Source: Agromyces ramosus
GTDB lineage: Bacteria; Actinomycetota; Actinomycetes; Actinomycetales; Microbacteriaceae
Direction of reading: 5' to 3'
DNA: 64,000 nucleotides
Assembly (NCBI RefSeq): GCF_004216665.1
Contig: NZ_SGWY01000002.1
Location: forward strand, 596,685-660,684
Positions within the stretch are counted from its first letter, which is position 1, and each line of letters starts with the position of its first letter. This document shows, piece by piece, positions 31,774 through 45,870 of the stretch. The notes beneath the pieces were generated by a model. It searched no databases. It had not been told where the DNA came from and worked only from the letters and a program-made list of their open reading frames with translations. A program made the translations under genes and the position numbers.

Positions 31774-33297
31774 GTGCCGTCCGCCACCACGAGCTTCGAG
31801 GATTTCACCGCGCTGCTGCCCGGCCGCCGCGTCGTGCCGGTCACGCGCGAGCTCTTCGCCGACGGCGAGACCCCCGTCGGCATCTACCGCAAGCTCGCCG
31901 AGGGTCGCCCCGGCACGTTCCTGCTCGAGTCCGCCGAGCAGGGCGGCATCTGGTCCCGATACTCGTTCGTGGGTGCCTCCTCGTACGGCGTGCTCACCGA
32001 GCGCGACGGCCGGGTCGAATGGCAGGACTACGGGCTGTCGGCCGAGCGCGCGCTGGGCGCCGCTGCCGCGCTCGCGCCGCTCGCCGCCCTCGAGGCGCTC
32101 TTCGAGCGGTGGCGCACGGAGGACGTCCCCGGCGCGCCGCCCCTCACGGGTGGACTCGTCGGGTTCATCGGGTGGGAGGCCATCCGCCAGATCGAGCACC
32201 TGCCCGACCGCCCGCCCGCCGACTACCGGATGCCCGGACAGGCGTTCTCGTTCGTCTCGGAGCTCGTGGTCATCGACCACCGCACCGGCACGGTGCAGCT
32301 CGTCGCCTCGGCGCTGCACGACGGCGACGACGCGCCCGAGTCCCTGTGGGTCGACGCCCAGGAGCGCCTCGACCGGATGCAGCGGCGGCTCGCGCGCCCG
32401 TCCGAGGCGTGGCTCGCCGAGATCGACCTGACGACGGCCGCCTCGCCGGCACATCGCACCGAGAAGGCCGACTTCCTCGCGGCGGTCGAACGCTCGAAGG
32501 AGTACATCCGCGAGGGCGACATCTTCCAGGTCGTGATCTCGCAGCGCTTCGAGCAGGAGGCGACGGCCGACCCCATCGACGTGTACCGCGTGCTGCGCAG
32601 CCTCAACCCGAGCCCCTACATGTACGTGCTGCACCTCGACGACCCCGCCGGCGAGCCGTACTGGATCGTCGGCTCCTCGCCCGAGGCCCTCGTGAAGGTG
32701 CAGGACGGCCGCGTGTTCACGCATCCGATCGCCGGCTCGAAGCCGCGCGGCGCCACGCCCGAGCAGGACGCCGACCTCGAGGCCGAGCTCGTCGCCGACC
32801 CCAAGGAGCAGGCCGAGCACCTCATGCTCGTCGACCTCGCCCGCAACGACCTGGCCAAGGTGTGCACGGCGGGCTCGGTCGAGGTCACCGAGTTCATGCG
32901 CGTGGAGCGGTTCAGCCACATCATGCACCTCGTCTCCTCCGTCGAGGGCGACCTCGCGCCCCACGCGAACGCCGTCGACGTGTTCCGCGCGACGTTCCCC
33001 GCCGGCACGCTGTCGGGTGCGCCGAAGCCGCGGGCACTCGAGATCATCGACGAGCTCGAACCGGCCCAGCGCGGCCTCTACGGCGGCGTCGTGGGCTACT
33101 TCGGCTTCGGGGGCGACGCCGACCTCGCGATCGCGATCCGCACGGCGACCATCTCGGGCGGCGTCGCCCGAGTGCAGGCGGGCGGCGGGCTCGTCGCCGA
33201 CTCGGTGCCCGAGTCGGAGTTCCAGGAGTCGCAGAACAAGGCCGCGGCACCCCTGCGCGCCGTGGCCGTCGCCAACGCCATGCGGAGGGTCGAGTGA
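31774..33297 (+). CDS. trpE: anthranilate synthase component I
   Basis: Converts chorismate and ammonia to anthranilate. It is 507 aa. The N-terminal tryptophan-binding motif LLESAEQG is near residue 50. The chorismate-binding core includes FQVVISQRFEQ, PSPYMYVLHLD, ITAGSKPRG-type IAGSKPRGATPE, LVDLARNDLAKV and GTLSGAPKPRALE. GTG 31774 is chosen for the GAGGAG Shine-Dalgarno (31762-31767) 6 nt upstream. No trpG lies in the window. I see no leader peptide with tandem Trp codons. Confidence 0.96.
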   Translation: MPSATTSFEDFTALLPGRRVVPVTRELFADGETPVGIYRKLAEGRPGTFLLESAEQGGIWSRYSFVGASSYGVLTERDGRVEWQDYGLSAERALGAAAALAPLAALEALFERWRTEDVPGAPPLTGGLVGFIGWEAIRQIEHLPDRPPADYRMPGQAFSFVSELVVIDHRTGTVQLVASALHDGDDAPESLWVDAQERLDRMQRRLARPSEAWLAEIDLTTAASPAHRTEKADFLAAVERSKEYIREGDIFQVVISQRFEQEATADPIDVYRVLRSLNPSPYMYVLHLDDPAGEPYWIVGSSPEALVKVQDGRVFTHPIAGSKPRGATPEQDADLEAELVADPKEQAEHLMLVDLARNDLAKVCTAGSVEVTEFMRVERFSHIMHLVSSVEGDLAPHANAVDVFRATFPAGTLSGAPKPRALEIIDELEPAQRGLYGGVVGYFGFGGDADLAIAIRTATISGGVARVQAGGGLVADSVPESEFQESQNKAAAPLRAVAVANAMRRVE

Positions 33298-34064
33298 GGG
33301 CCGCGCGCATGAAGCTGCCGGTCATCGTCGCGACGATCGTCGGCTCGGCGCTCGCCCTGCTCTCCTGGAGCCAGACCTGGTTCGAGCTCGAGCTCGCGGA
33401 TGCCTCGGCGCAGGGCGCCGGCGAGCCGATCGCCGTCCCCGGCAGCGTGGCGTCGCCCGCACTCGCCGCGCTCGGACTCGCCGGACTCGCCCTCGTCGCG
33501 GCGCTCGCGATCGCGGGTCCCGGCATCCGGATCGTGCTCGGCGTGCTCGAGGTCGTGCTCGGAGGGTGCGTGCTCCTGGCGACCGGCGTCTCGATCGGCG
33601 ACCCGGTCGCCGCCGTCGCGCCCGCGGTGACGGATGCGACCGGCGTGTCCGGCTCGGGCCCGACCGCCGAGCTCGTGGCCGCCGCCGTCGCGACGGCGTG
33701 GCCCGTGGTCGCCCTCATCGGGGGAGTCCTGCTCGTGCTCGCCGGGATCGCGGTCCTCGTCACCGGCACCCGCTGGCCCACCTCGTCCCGCCGGTATCGC
33801 GCCGCGCGGCTCGCCGACATCGATGAGGTCGCCGGTCACGATGCGGGCGGGCGCGCGGCATCCGATCGCGCCATCGACGACTGGGACGAGCTGAGCCGTG
33901 GCGACGACCCGACGGCCGACGACGGCGCCGCGCCCGCCGACGAGGCGGCGGTCGAGTCGCCCCGGGACTCAACGCGTGACACCGGCGCGACCACGCCCGA
34001 CGCCACCGCCCCGGCCCATGACGACCCGGTCGGCGGCGAGGGCCCGGGTGGTCCCAGCCGCTAG
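33294..34064 (+). CDS. Trp-region conserved membrane protein (TIGR02234-like)
   Basis: 256 aa. An N-terminal helix (LPVIVATIVGSALALLSW) is followed by an extracytoplasmic stretch starting SQTWFELE, then helices around LAALGLAGLALVAALAIA, IRIVLGVLEVVLGGCVLLA and WPVVALIGGVLLVLAGIAVL. After that comes a long hydrophilic acidic tail (about 170-256) rich in D, T, A, P. This matches the actinobacterial tryptophan-operon membrane family of unknown function. GTG 33294 (overlap with trpE stop; GGAGGG Shine-Dalgarno at 33284) is preferred over ATG 33309. Confidence 0.87.
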   Translation: MRAARMKLPVIVATIVGSALALLSWSQTWFELELADASAQGAGEPIAVPGSVASPALAALGLAGLALVAALAIAGPGIRIVLGVLEVVLGGCVLLATGVSIGDPVAAVAPAVTDATGVSGSGPTAELVAAAVATAWPVVALIGGVLLVLAGIAVLVTGTRWPTSSRRYRAARLADIDEVAGHDAGGRAASDRAIDDWDELSRGDDPTADDGAAPADEAAVESPRDSTRDTGATTPDATAPAHDDPVGGEGPGGPSR

Positions 34065-34067
34065 ACT
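34062..34067 (+). promoter_or_regulatory. possible internal -10 in the trp operon, built on a stop codon
   Basis: TAGACT begins with the TAG stop of the Trp-region membrane gene. It would start transcription near 34074, 26 nt ahead of the next ATG, which has an AAGGAG Shine-Dalgarno at 34090-34095. Confidence 0.4.
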
Positions 34068-34099
34068 GGCCCCCGAAACCCCAGCAACGAAGGAGCATC

Positions 34100-34330
34100 A
34101 TGAGCACTGAGCACGCAGATCCCGGCCACGGACACTCGCCCGCGGCATGGACCTCCGTCACGATCATGCTCATCGCGGTCACCATCGGCACGGTCGCGTT
34201 CTTCCTCGACGTGGTCTGGCTGGTCTGGGCCTCGGCGGCGCTCCTCCTCGTCGGCGCCGTCGTCGGCTGGGTCCTGGCCCGTGCGGGCTACGGCGTCGGC
34301 GGTGCGAAGGTCGCTGAGAAGGTGCACTGA
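34100..34330 (+). CDS. HGxxPAAW family small membrane protein
   Basis: 76 aa. The N-terminus holds the family-defining motif HGHSPAAW at residues about 10-17, followed by two membrane helices (VTIMLIAVTIGTVAFFL and WASAALLLVGAVVGWVLA) and a short basic tail. The family is actinobacterial, occurs within trp operons next to the Trp-region membrane protein and trpC, and has no known function. Strong AAGGAG Shine-Dalgarno. trpC starts 3 nt after its stop. Confidence 0.88.
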   Translation: MSTEHADPGHGHSPAAWTSVTIMLIAVTIGTVAFFLDVVWLVWASAALLLVGAVVGWVLARAGYGVGGAKVAEKVH

Positions 34331-34333
34331 CGC

Positions 34334-35104
34334 GTGCTGTCCGAACTGACCGCGAACGCGGTCGCCGATTCGCTCGCACGCCGTGAGACGCGCTCCCTCG
34401 CCGAGGTGGAGCGCGCCGCCCTCGCGCGCCCGGCGCCGCTCGACGCCCTCGAGGCGCTGAAGCCCGCCGACCACGTCAAGGTCATCGCCGAGATCAAGCG
34501 GTCGAGCCCGTCACGCGGCGCGCTCGCGCAGATCGCCGACCCGGCCGCGCTCGCCCGCAGCTACGAGCTCGGCGGCGCGAGCGCCATCAGCGTGCTCACC
34601 GAGGGGCGCCGCTTCGGCGGATCCCTCGCCGACCTGGAGGAGGTGCGGGCCGCGGTCGCCCTGCCGGTGCTCCGCAAGGACTTCATCGCGACGCCCTACC
34701 AGGTGCTCGAGGCGCGCGCCGCGGGCGCCGACCTCGTCCTGCTGATCGTCGCGGCACTCGACGACGACACGCTGCGCGAGCTCTTCGACCTCATCGTGTC
34801 CCTCGGCATGACGCCCCTCGTCGAGACGCACTCCGCAGCGGAGCTCGACCGCGCGTCCGCGCTCGGCGCGCGCCTCATCGGCGTCAATGCCCGTGACCTG
34901 TCGAACTTCGAGCTCGATCGCGACCTCTTCGGCCGCCTGGCCGAGCGCTTCCCCGACCGCGCCATCCGCGTCGCGGAGTCGGCGGTGCTGTCCGCCGCCG
35001 ACGTCGCCCACTACCGCGCGGCGGGCGCCGACGTGGTGCTCGTGGGCGAGGCGCTCGTCACGGGCGACCCGATTGCCAATCTTCGAGCCTTCCTGGCGGT
35101 GTGA
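34334..35104 (+). CDS. trpC: indole-3-glycerol phosphate synthase
   Basis: Closes the indole ring from CdRP. It is 256 aa, a monofunctional TIM barrel (not fused to TrpF). [14 protein letters not shown] carries the catalytic Lys, with [34 protein letters not shown] and [12 protein letters not shown] as further signatures. GTG 34334 is the only fitting start, 3 nt after the HGxxPAAW gene. trpB starts one base after the stop. Confidence 0.96.
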   Translation: MLSELTANAVADSLARRETRSLAEVERAALARPAPLDALEALKPADHVKVIAEIKRSSPSRGALAQIADPAALARSYELGGASAISVLTEGRRFGGSLADLEEVRAAVALPVLRKDFIATPYQVLEARAAGADLVLLIVAALDDDTLRELFDLIVSLGMTPLVETHSAAELDRASALGARLIGVNARDLSNFELDRDLFGRLAERFPDRAIRVAESAVLSAADVAHYRAAGADVVLVGEALVTGDPIANLRAFLAV

Positions 35105-35105
35105 C

Positions 35106-36314
35106 ATGGCGCTCAGAGCGCAGACCGGTCCGTACTTCGGCGACTTCGGGGGGCGCTTCGTGCCCGAATCCCTGGTCGCCGCCCTCGACGAGCTCGGCGA
35201 GGCCTACGACCTCGCCAAGCTCGATCCCGACTTCGGCGCCGAACTCGCCGAGCTGGGCCGCAGCTACACCGGCCGCCCCTCGATCATCACCGAGGTGCCG
35301 CGGTTCGCCAGGCACGCGGGCGACGCCCGCATCATCCTGAAGCGTGAAGACCTCAACCACACGGGCTCGCACAAGATCAACAACGTGCTCGGGCAGGCCC
35401 TGCTCACGAGGCGCATCGGCAAGTCGCGGGTCATCGCCGAGACGGGCGCCGGGCAGCACGGCGTCGCCACGGCGACCGCGGCCGCGCTCTTCGGCCTCGA
35501 CTGCACGATCTACATGGGCGAGGTCGACACCGAGCGGCAGGCGCTCAACGTCGCCCGCATGCGGCTGCTGGGCGCCGAGGTCGTCGCGGTCACCGCCGGC
35601 TCGCGCACCCTCAAGGACGCGATCAACGAGGCCATGCGCGACTGGGTCACGAACGTGGCCACCACGAATTACATCTTCGGCACCGTCGCCGGTCCGCACC
35701 CGTTCCCCGAGATGGTGCGCGACTTCCAGAAGGTCATCGGCGAGGAGGCGCGCCAGCAGGTCATCGACCTCACCGGGGGGCTGCCGACGGCGGTCACGGC
35801 GTGCGTCGGCGGCGGCTCCAACGCCATCGGCATCTTCCACGCCTTCCTCGACGACACCGAGGTGGGCCTCTACGGGTTCGAGGCCGGCGGGGAGGGCGTC
35901 GACACCGAGCGCCACGCCGCGACCATCACGAAGGGCCGGCCGGGTGTCCTGCACGGCGCTCGCAGCTACCTGCTGCAGGACGAGGACGGCCAGACGATCG
36001 AATCGCACTCGATCTCGGCCGGACTCGACTATCCGGGCGTCGGTCCCGAGCACTCGTGGCTCGCCGCGATCGGCCGCGCCGAGTACCGCCCCGTCACGGA
36101 TGCCGCCGCCATGGAGGCGCTGCGCCTGCTCACGCGCACCGAGGGCATCATCCCCGCGATCGAGTCGGCGCACGCGCTGGCGGGCACGATCGAGCTCGGC
36201 CGCGAGCTCGGATCCGACGCCACGATCCTCGTCAGCCTCTCGGGGCGCGGCGACAAGGACATGGACACCGCGGCGAAGTACTTCGAGCTCTACGACGAGG
36301 AGAACCCCAAGTGA
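35106..36314 (+). CDS. trpB: tryptophan synthase beta subunit
   Basis: PLP enzyme joining indole and serine. It is 402 aa. The PLP lysine lies in [13 protein letters not shown] near residue 90. [16 protein letters not shown] at the N-terminus, [15 protein letters not shown] (catalytic Glu) and the PLP phosphate loop GGGSNAIG are intact. ATG 35106 follows the trpC stop by one base; its TGA overlaps the trpA GTG (GTGA). Confidence 0.98.
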   Translation: MALRAQTGPYFGDFGGRFVPESLVAALDELGEAYDLAKLDPDFGAELAELGRSYTGRPSIITEVPRFARHAGDARIILKREDLNHTGSHKINNVLGQALLTRRIGKSRVIAETGAGQHGVATATAAALFGLDCTIYMGEVDTERQALNVARMRLLGAEVVAVTAGSRTLKDAINEAMRDWVTNVATTNYIFGTVAGPHPFPEMVRDFQKVIGEEARQQVIDLTGGLPTAVTACVGGGSNAIGIFHAFLDDTEVGLYGFEAGGEGVDTERHAATITKGRPGVLHGARSYLLQDEDGQTIESHSISAGLDYPGVGPEHSWLAAIGRAEYRPVTDAAAMEALRLLTRTEGIIPAIESAHALAGTIELGRELGSDATILVSLSGRGDKDMDTAAKYFELYDEENPK

Positions 36315-37096
36315 GAACGGTGGGCCCCGTCATCCGGCGCCGCAACGAGGAGGCCGGGGGCGCGCTCATCGGCTACCTGCCGGTCGGGTTCCCGACCCTC
36401 GACGCGAGCGTCGAGGCGGCGGTCTCGCTCGTCGAGAACGGCGTCGACGTGCTCGAGCTCGGCCTGCCCTACTCCGACCCCGTCATGGACGGGCCCGTGA
36501 TCCAGGCGGCGACCCAGCAGGCGCTCGCGAACGGGTTCCGCCTCGCCGACGGCTTCGAGGCGGTGCGTCGCATCACCGACCGCACGGATGCCCCGGTGCT
36601 GATCATGACCTACTGGAACCCCGTCGTGCAGTACGGCGTCGATCGGTTCGCCGACGACCTCGCCGCGGCCGGGGGAGCGGGGCTCATCACGCCCGACCTC
36701 ATCCCCGACGAGGCGGCGGACTGGATGGCCGCCTCAGAGCGCACCGGCCTCGATCGCGTGTTCCTCGCGGCGCCGACCTCGACCGACGCGCGCATCCGCC
36801 AGGCCGTCGACGCGAGCCGCGGGTTCGTCTACGCCGTCTCGACGATGGGCATCACGGGGGCCCGCAGCGACGTCGACGTGGCGGCGCGCACGCTCGTCGC
36901 GCGACTCGCCGACGCCGGAGCACCCGCCAGCTGCGTCGGGCTCGGCATCTCGACCGCCGCGCAGGTCGCCGAGGTGCTCGAGTACGCCGACGGCGCGATC
37001 GTCGGCTCGGCGCTCGTGAAGGCCCTCGCCGACGGCGGGGTCGCCGCCGCCGGCGAGCTGGCGGCGGAGCTCGCGCGCGGCACGCGGCCGGAGTGA
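36311..37096 (+). CDS. trpA: tryptophan synthase alpha subunit
   Basis: Splits indole-3-glycerol phosphate to indole. It is 261 aa. [12 protein letters not shown], catalytic Glu in [20 protein letters not shown], catalytic Asp in [11 protein letters not shown] and GLGISTAAQ (phosphate) are present. GTG 36311 overlaps the trpB stop by 4 nt. This is the last trp gene; trpD, trpF and trpG are elsewhere. lgt follows after a 57-nt gap with its own promoter signals. Confidence 0.97.
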   Translation: MRTVGPVIRRRNEEAGGALIGYLPVGFPTLDASVEAAVSLVENGVDVLELGLPYSDPVMDGPVIQAATQQALANGFRLADGFEAVRRITDRTDAPVLIMTYWNPVVQYGVDRFADDLAAAGGAGLITPDLIPDEAADWMAASERTGLDRVFLAAPTSTDARIRQAVDASRGFVYAVSTMGITGARSDVDVAARTLVARLADAGAPASCVGLGISTAAQVAEVLEYADGAIVGSALVKALADGGVAAAGELAAELARGTRPE

Positions 37097-37098
37097 AG

Positions 37099-37104
37099 TA
37101 CGCT
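37099..37104 (+). promoter_or_regulatory. probable -10 of lgt promoter
   Basis: TACGCT, two bases after the trpA stop, would start transcription near 37111, directly at the palindrome 37114-37127. Confidence 0.45.
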
Positions 37105-37113
37105 GACTGAGGC

Positions 37114-37127
37114 CTGACGGCCGTCAG
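37114..37127. promoter_or_regulatory. perfect 14-bp palindrome in the lgt leader
   Basis: CTGACGGCCGTCAG is exactly self-complementary and lies just downstream of the inferred lgt start site. It could be an operator or a hairpin ending trp transcripts. Which one cannot be told from sequence. Confidence 0.5.
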
Positions 37128-37153
37128 TCGCACGAGGAAAGGCAGCAGCCCGA

Positions 37154-38164
37154 GTGATCGCACCGCTCAGCATCCCGAGCCCGGACTACGAATGGCAGAT
37201 CTGGGAGATCAACCTGTTCGGGTGGCAGCTCAACATCCACATGTACGCGCTGTGCATCCTGGTCGGGATCGTCCTCGCCGTCGTCATGACGTCCCGACGG
37301 CTGACCAGGCGCGGTGCGGAGCCGGGAGTCGTGCTCGACATCGCCCTGTGGGCGGTGCCGCTGGGCATCATCGGCGCCCGCATCTACCACGTGCTGACGC
37401 ATCCCGACGACTACTTCTTCGAGGGCGCCAACGTCTGGAATCCGTTCCAACCCGGTGCGATCTGGAACATCTGGGAGGGCGGCAACGCCATCTACGGCGC
37501 CCTCATCGGCGGCGCGGTCGGCGCGTGGATCGGCTGCCGCATGACCGGCATCCGATTCTGGTCGTTCGCCGACGCGCTCGCGCCCGGCCTCCTGGTCGCG
37601 CAGGCGGCCGGACGCCTCGGCAACTGGTTCAACCACGAGCTCTTCGGCCTTCCCACCGACCTGCCGTGGGGCCTCGAGATCGAGTCGTCCAACCCGGCGT
37701 TCCCCGCCGGCCTGGCCGACGGCACGCTGTTCCACCCGACCTTCCTCTACGAGATCATCTGGAACCTCGCCGGTGCCGCGCTCATCATCCTCCTCGAGCG
37801 GAGGATCAACCTGCGATGGGGCAAGGCGTTCGCCGTCTACCTCATCTGGTACGGCCTCGGCCGGTCGTTCTTCGAGGCGATCCGCGTCGATCCGAGCGAG
37901 ATGTTCCTCGGCGTCCGCGTGAACGTGTGGACGTCATGGGCGGCCGTGATCCTCGGCATCGTGCTCTTCCTCCTGCAGCGCCGCCGACACACGGGCGACG
38001 AGCCGACCCCGTACGTGCCCGGCCGTGAATGGAAGGGACCCGACGCTGAGGTAGACTCTGACGAAACCGAGTCCGACTCCGACTCTCTCGACGATGGCGT
38101 CGAGGGTGAGAACAGCACGGGCGAGACGGCAGCCACAAGCTCGAGCCGTTCTACCTCCGCGTAG
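37154..38164 (+). CDS. lgt: prolipoprotein diacylglyceryl transferase
   Basis: Transfers diacylglycerol to the lipobox Cys of prolipoproteins in the membrane. It is 336 aa with about seven membrane helices. IHMYALCILVGIVLAVV holds the first helix and conserved His/Tyr. The Lgt signature is AQAAGRLGNWFNHELFG near residue 155, followed by HPTFLYE. The C-terminal 55 residues are hydrophilic and acidic, full of D/E/S, a common actinobacterial extension. GTG 37154 gives the normal N-terminus. trpA-lgt-pyk order is conserved in mycobacteria; here gltB and gltD are placed between lgt and pyk. Confidence 0.96.
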   Translation: MIAPLSIPSPDYEWQIWEINLFGWQLNIHMYALCILVGIVLAVVMTSRRLTRRGAEPGVVLDIALWAVPLGIIGARIYHVLTHPDDYFFEGANVWNPFQPGAIWNIWEGGNAIYGALIGGAVGAWIGCRMTGIRFWSFADALAPGLLVAQAAGRLGNWFNHELFGLPTDLPWGLEIESSNPAFPAGLADGTLFHPTFLYEIIWNLAGAALIILLERRINLRWGKAFAVYLIWYGLGRSFFEAIRVDPSEMFLGVRVNVWTSWAAVILGIVLFLLQRRRHTGDEPTPYVPGREWKGPDAEVDSDETESDSDSLDDGVEGENSTGETAATSSSRSTSA

Positions 38165-38187
38165 CGCCCATACTCCACGTTCTCCGA

Positions 38188-38211
38188 CGCGACGCCGCAC
38201 CATGCGTCGCG
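38188..38211. terminator. hairpin after lgt
   Basis: An 8-bp perfect stem (CGCGACGC / GCGTCGCG) around the loop CGCACCAT, 24 nt after the lgt stop. No U-tract. Could end lgt transcripts or structure the gltB leader. Confidence 0.5.
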
Positions 38212-38273
38212 ACATCCCTTCGATGGGCCGACGACGTCCCCCGCTGCCTAACTAGTTGATGAGGACGGTCCAC

Positions 38274-42843
<4,570 letters not shown>

Positions 42844-42851
<8 letters not shown>

Positions 42852-42912
42852 GCGGATGTCGAACCCCGACCGAGCGGTGCTCGTCGAATGCATGGAGGTG
42901 ACGGGTGGCTGA
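42844..42912 (+). CDS. 22-codon ORF bridging gltB and gltD
   Basis: GTG 42844 to TGA 42912 encodes [22 protein letters not shown]. It overlaps the gltB stop and the gltD start through the same octamer GTGGCTGA. Its last residues (EVTGG) repeat the last residues of GltB, and its first two codons repeat the first two of GltD. It therefore looks like a 61-bp tandem duplication or insertion that kept translational coupling. Expression is unproven; it may simply pass ribosomes from gltB to gltD. Confidence 0.45.
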
Positions 42913-44362
42913 CCCGAAGGGCTTTCTGAAGGTCACCGAGCGCGAACTGCCGAAGCGTCGGCCCGTGCCGGTGCGCATCATGGACTGGAAAGAGGTCTAC
43001 GAGCAGGGCGACCCCGCCCAGCTGCGCCGTCAGGCGGGCCGGTGCATGGACTGCGGCATCCCGTTCTGCCACCAGGGCTGCCCGCTCGGCAACCTCATCC
43101 CCGAGTGGAACGACCTCATGTGGCGCGGCGAGGGCCGCGCGGCCATCGAGCGCCTGCACGCCACGAACAACTTCCCCGAGTTCACCGGGCGGCTGTGCCC
43201 GGCACCCTGCGAGTCCGCCTGCGTGCTGGGCATCAACCAGCCCGCCGTGACCATCAAGCAGGTCGAGGTGTCGATCATCGACCAGGCCTTCGGCAACGGC
43301 TGGGTGCAGCCGCAGCCGCCGGGCCGCCTCACCGGCAAGACCGTCGCCGTCGTCGGGTCGGGGCCCGCCGGCCTCGCGGCCGCGCAGCAGCTGACGCGCG
43401 CCGGCCACACGGTCGCGGTGTTCGAGCGCGACGACCGCATCGGCGGCCTGCTCCGCTACGGCATCCCGGACTTCAAGATGGAGAAGAAGCACCTCGACCT
43501 GCGCCTCGCCCAGATGACGGCCGAGGGCACGCGCTTCCGCGCGGGCGTCGACATCGGCGTGGACATCACGTGGGAGCAGCTTCGCGAGCGCTACGACGCG
43601 GTGGTCGTCGCGACGGGCGCGATGGTGCCGCGCGACCTGCCGATCCCCGGCCGCGACCTGCCGGGCGTGCACTTCGCGATGGAGTACCTCACGCAGTCGA
43701 ACCGGCACCTCGCCGGCGACCAGGTGTTCGACCAGATCACCGCGGAGGGCAAGCACGTCGTCGTCCTCGGCGGCGGCGACACCGGCGCCGACTGCATCGG
43801 CACGGCCCACCGCCAGGGCGCGCTCTCGGTCACCAACCTCGCCATCGGCAAGGAGCCGGGCACCACGCGCCCGGCCGAGCAGCCGTGGCCGATGCATCCG
43901 ACCGTCTTCGAGGTGCAGAGCGCCCATGAGGAGGGCGGCAACCGCCACTACCTCGCGTCGACGGTCGAGTTCCTCGCCAACGACGCGGGCGAGGTGCGCG
44001 CCATCCGCGTGGCCGAGACCGAGTACCTCGACGGACGGCGCGTGCCGAAGGCCGGCACCGAGCGCGAGATCCCGGCCGACCTCGTGCTGCTGGCACTGGG
44101 CTTCACCGGCCCCGAGACCCGCGAGCTCGACGAGCAGCTGCACCTGCCCGTCACCGACCGGGGGAACATCGCCCGCGGCGCCGACTACGCCACCGCCCAG
44201 CCCGGCGTGTTCGTCGCCGGCGACGCCGGACGCGGCCAGTCGCTGATCGTCTGGGCGATCGCAGAGGGACGCGCTGCGGCCGCCGCGGTCGACCGGTACC
44301 TTGAAGGCGACACCGAATTGCCGAGCCCGATCCCGGCGCACGCCCGCGCCTTCGCGATCTAG
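42905..44362 (+). CDS. gltD: glutamate synthase (NADPH), small subunit
   Basis: Passes electrons from NADPH via FAD and Fe-S clusters to GltB. It is 485 aa. N-terminal 4Fe-4S cysteines are in GRCMDCGIPFCHQGCPLGN and CPAPCESACVLG (residues about 45-110). The FAD motif AVVGSGPAGLAAAQQL is near residue 144 and the NADPH motif VVLGGGDTGADCIG near 284. C-terminal FVAGDAGRGQSLIVWAI closes the FAD domain. GTG 42905 matches the family start (ADPKGFLKV). Confidence 0.97.
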   Translation: MADPKGFLKVTERELPKRRPVPVRIMDWKEVYEQGDPAQLRRQAGRCMDCGIPFCHQGCPLGNLIPEWNDLMWRGEGRAAIERLHATNNFPEFTGRLCPAPCESACVLGINQPAVTIKQVEVSIIDQAFGNGWVQPQPPGRLTGKTVAVVGSGPAGLAAAQQLTRAGHTVAVFERDDRIGGLLRYGIPDFKMEKKHLDLRLAQMTAEGTRFRAGVDIGVDITWEQLRERYDAVVVATGAMVPRDLPIPGRDLPGVHFAMEYLTQSNRHLAGDQVFDQITAEGKHVVVLGGGDTGADCIGTAHRQGALSVTNLAIGKEPGTTRPAEQPWPMHPTVFEVQSAHEEGGNRHYLASTVEFLANDAGEVRAIRVAETEYLDGRRVPKAGTEREIPADLVLLALGFTGPETRELDEQLHLPVTDRGNIARGADYATAQPGVFVAGDAGRGQSLIVWAIAEGRAAAAAVDRYLEGDTELPSPIPAHARAFAI

Positions 44363-44369
44363 ACCCGCG

Positions 44370-44384
44370 CGCGCCGACGGCGCG
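44370..44384. terminator. short GC hairpin after gltD
   Basis: CGCGCC-GAC-GGCGCG, a 6-bp stem with a 3-nt loop, 7 nt after the gltD stop and without a U-tract. Weak candidate. Confidence 0.35.
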
Positions 44385-44436
44385 ATGCATGACCACCACC
44401 CAGCGCTTCGGCGCGGAACACGGGAGCACACACCAG

Positions 44437-45852
44437 ATGAGACGAGCGAAGATCGTCGCCACCCTCGGGCCGGCGACATCGAGCTATGAGCAGATCCGGG
44501 CGATCGTCGATGCGGGCATCGACGTCGCGCGCATGAACCTCAGCCACGGCAGCTACGACGTGCACGAGGGCGTCTACCAGAACGTGCGGAAGGCGGCGAA
44601 CGACTCCGGCCGCGCCGTCGCGGTGCTCGTCGACCTGCAGGGTCCCAAGATCCGGCTCGGCAAGTTCGAGAACGGCCCCCACGAGCTCGCCGAGGGTGAC
44701 ATCTTCAAGATCACCACCGAGGAGATCCTCGGCACGAAGGAGATCGTCGGCACCACGTTCAAGGGCCTGCCCGACGACGTGAAGCCCGGCGACTTCCTGC
44801 TCATCGACGACGGCAAGGTCCGCGTCGAGGTCGTCGAGACCGACGGCACCGTGGTCACGACCCGGGTGGTCGTCGCGGGCCCGGTGTCGAACAACAAGGG
44901 CATCAACCTGCCCGGCGTGGCGGTGAACGTGCCCGCACTGTCCGACAAGGACGAGGCCGACCTGCGCTGGGGCCTCGAGCTGGGCGCCGACCTCATCGCG
45001 CTGTCGTTCGTGCGCAACGCGTCCGACATCGAGCGCGTGCACGAGATCATGGCCGAGGTCGGCCGTCGCGTGCCGGTCATCGCGAAGATCGAGAAGCCCC
45101 AGGCCGTCGACGCGCTCGAGGAGATCACCGAGGCCTTCGACGCGATCATGGTCGCGCGTGGCGATCTCGGCGTCGAGCTGCCGCTCGAGGCGGTGCCGAT
45201 CGTGCAGAAGCGCGCGGTCGAGATCGCACGGCGGCTCGCGAAGCCGGTCATCGTCGCCACCCAGATGCTCGAGTCGATGATCCACAGCCCGGTGCCGACC
45301 CGCGCCGAGACGTCCGACGTCGCCAACGCGATCCTCGACGGTGCCGATGCGGTGATGCTGTCGGGTGAGACGAGCGTCGGCGAGTACCCGGTCATCACGG
45401 TCACGACGATGGCCCGCATCGTCGAGTCGACCGAGGAGCACGGGCTCGATCGCATCCTGCCGCTCGGCACGAAGCCGCGCACCCAAGCCGGTGCGATCAC
45501 GCTCGCCGCGGTCGAGGTCGCCGACTTCGTCGAGGCGAAGTACCTCTGCGTCTTCACCGAGACCGGCGAGTCGGTGCGACGGATGACCCGCATCCGCTCC
45601 GTCATCCCGATCCTCGCGTTCACGCCCGATCCCGCCATCCGTCGCCGCATGGCGCTCAACTGGGGCGTGGAGTCGTTCGTCGTCGACCGCGTGACCCACA
45701 CCGACCAGATGGTCGGCCAGGTGGACGACGTGCTCGCGAAGACCGGCAAGGCCGTCAACGGCGAGAAGGTCGTCATCATCTCCGGGTCCCCTCCCGGCAT
45801 CCCCGGCACCACCAACGACGTGCGCGTGCACGTCGTGGGCGAGGTGCTCTAG
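44437..45852 (+). CDS. pyk: pyruvate kinase
   Basis: Transfers phosphate from PEP to ADP, the last step of glycolysis. It is 471 aa. MRRAKIVATLGPATSSYEQ is the standard N-terminus, then MNLSHG, the active-site signature AKIEKPQAVDALEEI near residue 218, VARGDLGVELP and SGETSVGEYP. The C-terminal domain ends the usual way. ATG 44437 is preferred over ATG 44389, which would add 16 atypical residues (MTTTQRFGAEHGSTHQ). A strong hairpin follows. Confidence 0.97.
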   Translation: MRRAKIVATLGPATSSYEQIRAIVDAGIDVARMNLSHGSYDVHEGVYQNVRKAANDSGRAVAVLVDLQGPKIRLGKFENGPHELAEGDIFKITTEEILGTKEIVGTTFKGLPDDVKPGDFLLIDDGKVRVEVVETDGTVVTTRVVVAGPVSNNKGINLPGVAVNVPALSDKDEADLRWGLELGADLIALSFVRNASDIERVHEIMAEVGRRVPVIAKIEKPQAVDALEEITEAFDAIMVARGDLGVELPLEAVPIVQKRAVEIARRLAKPVIVATQMLESMIHSPVPTRAETSDVANAILDGADAVMLSGETSVGEYPVITVTTMARIVESTEEHGLDRILPLGTKPRTQAGAITLAAVEVADFVEAKYLCVFTETGESVRRMTRIRSVIPILAFTPDPAIRRRMALNWGVESFVVDRVTHTDQMVGQVDDVLAKTGKAVNGEKVVIISGSPPGIPGTTNDVRVHVVGEVL

Positions 45853-45870
45853 CACGACGCCCCGACGCCC

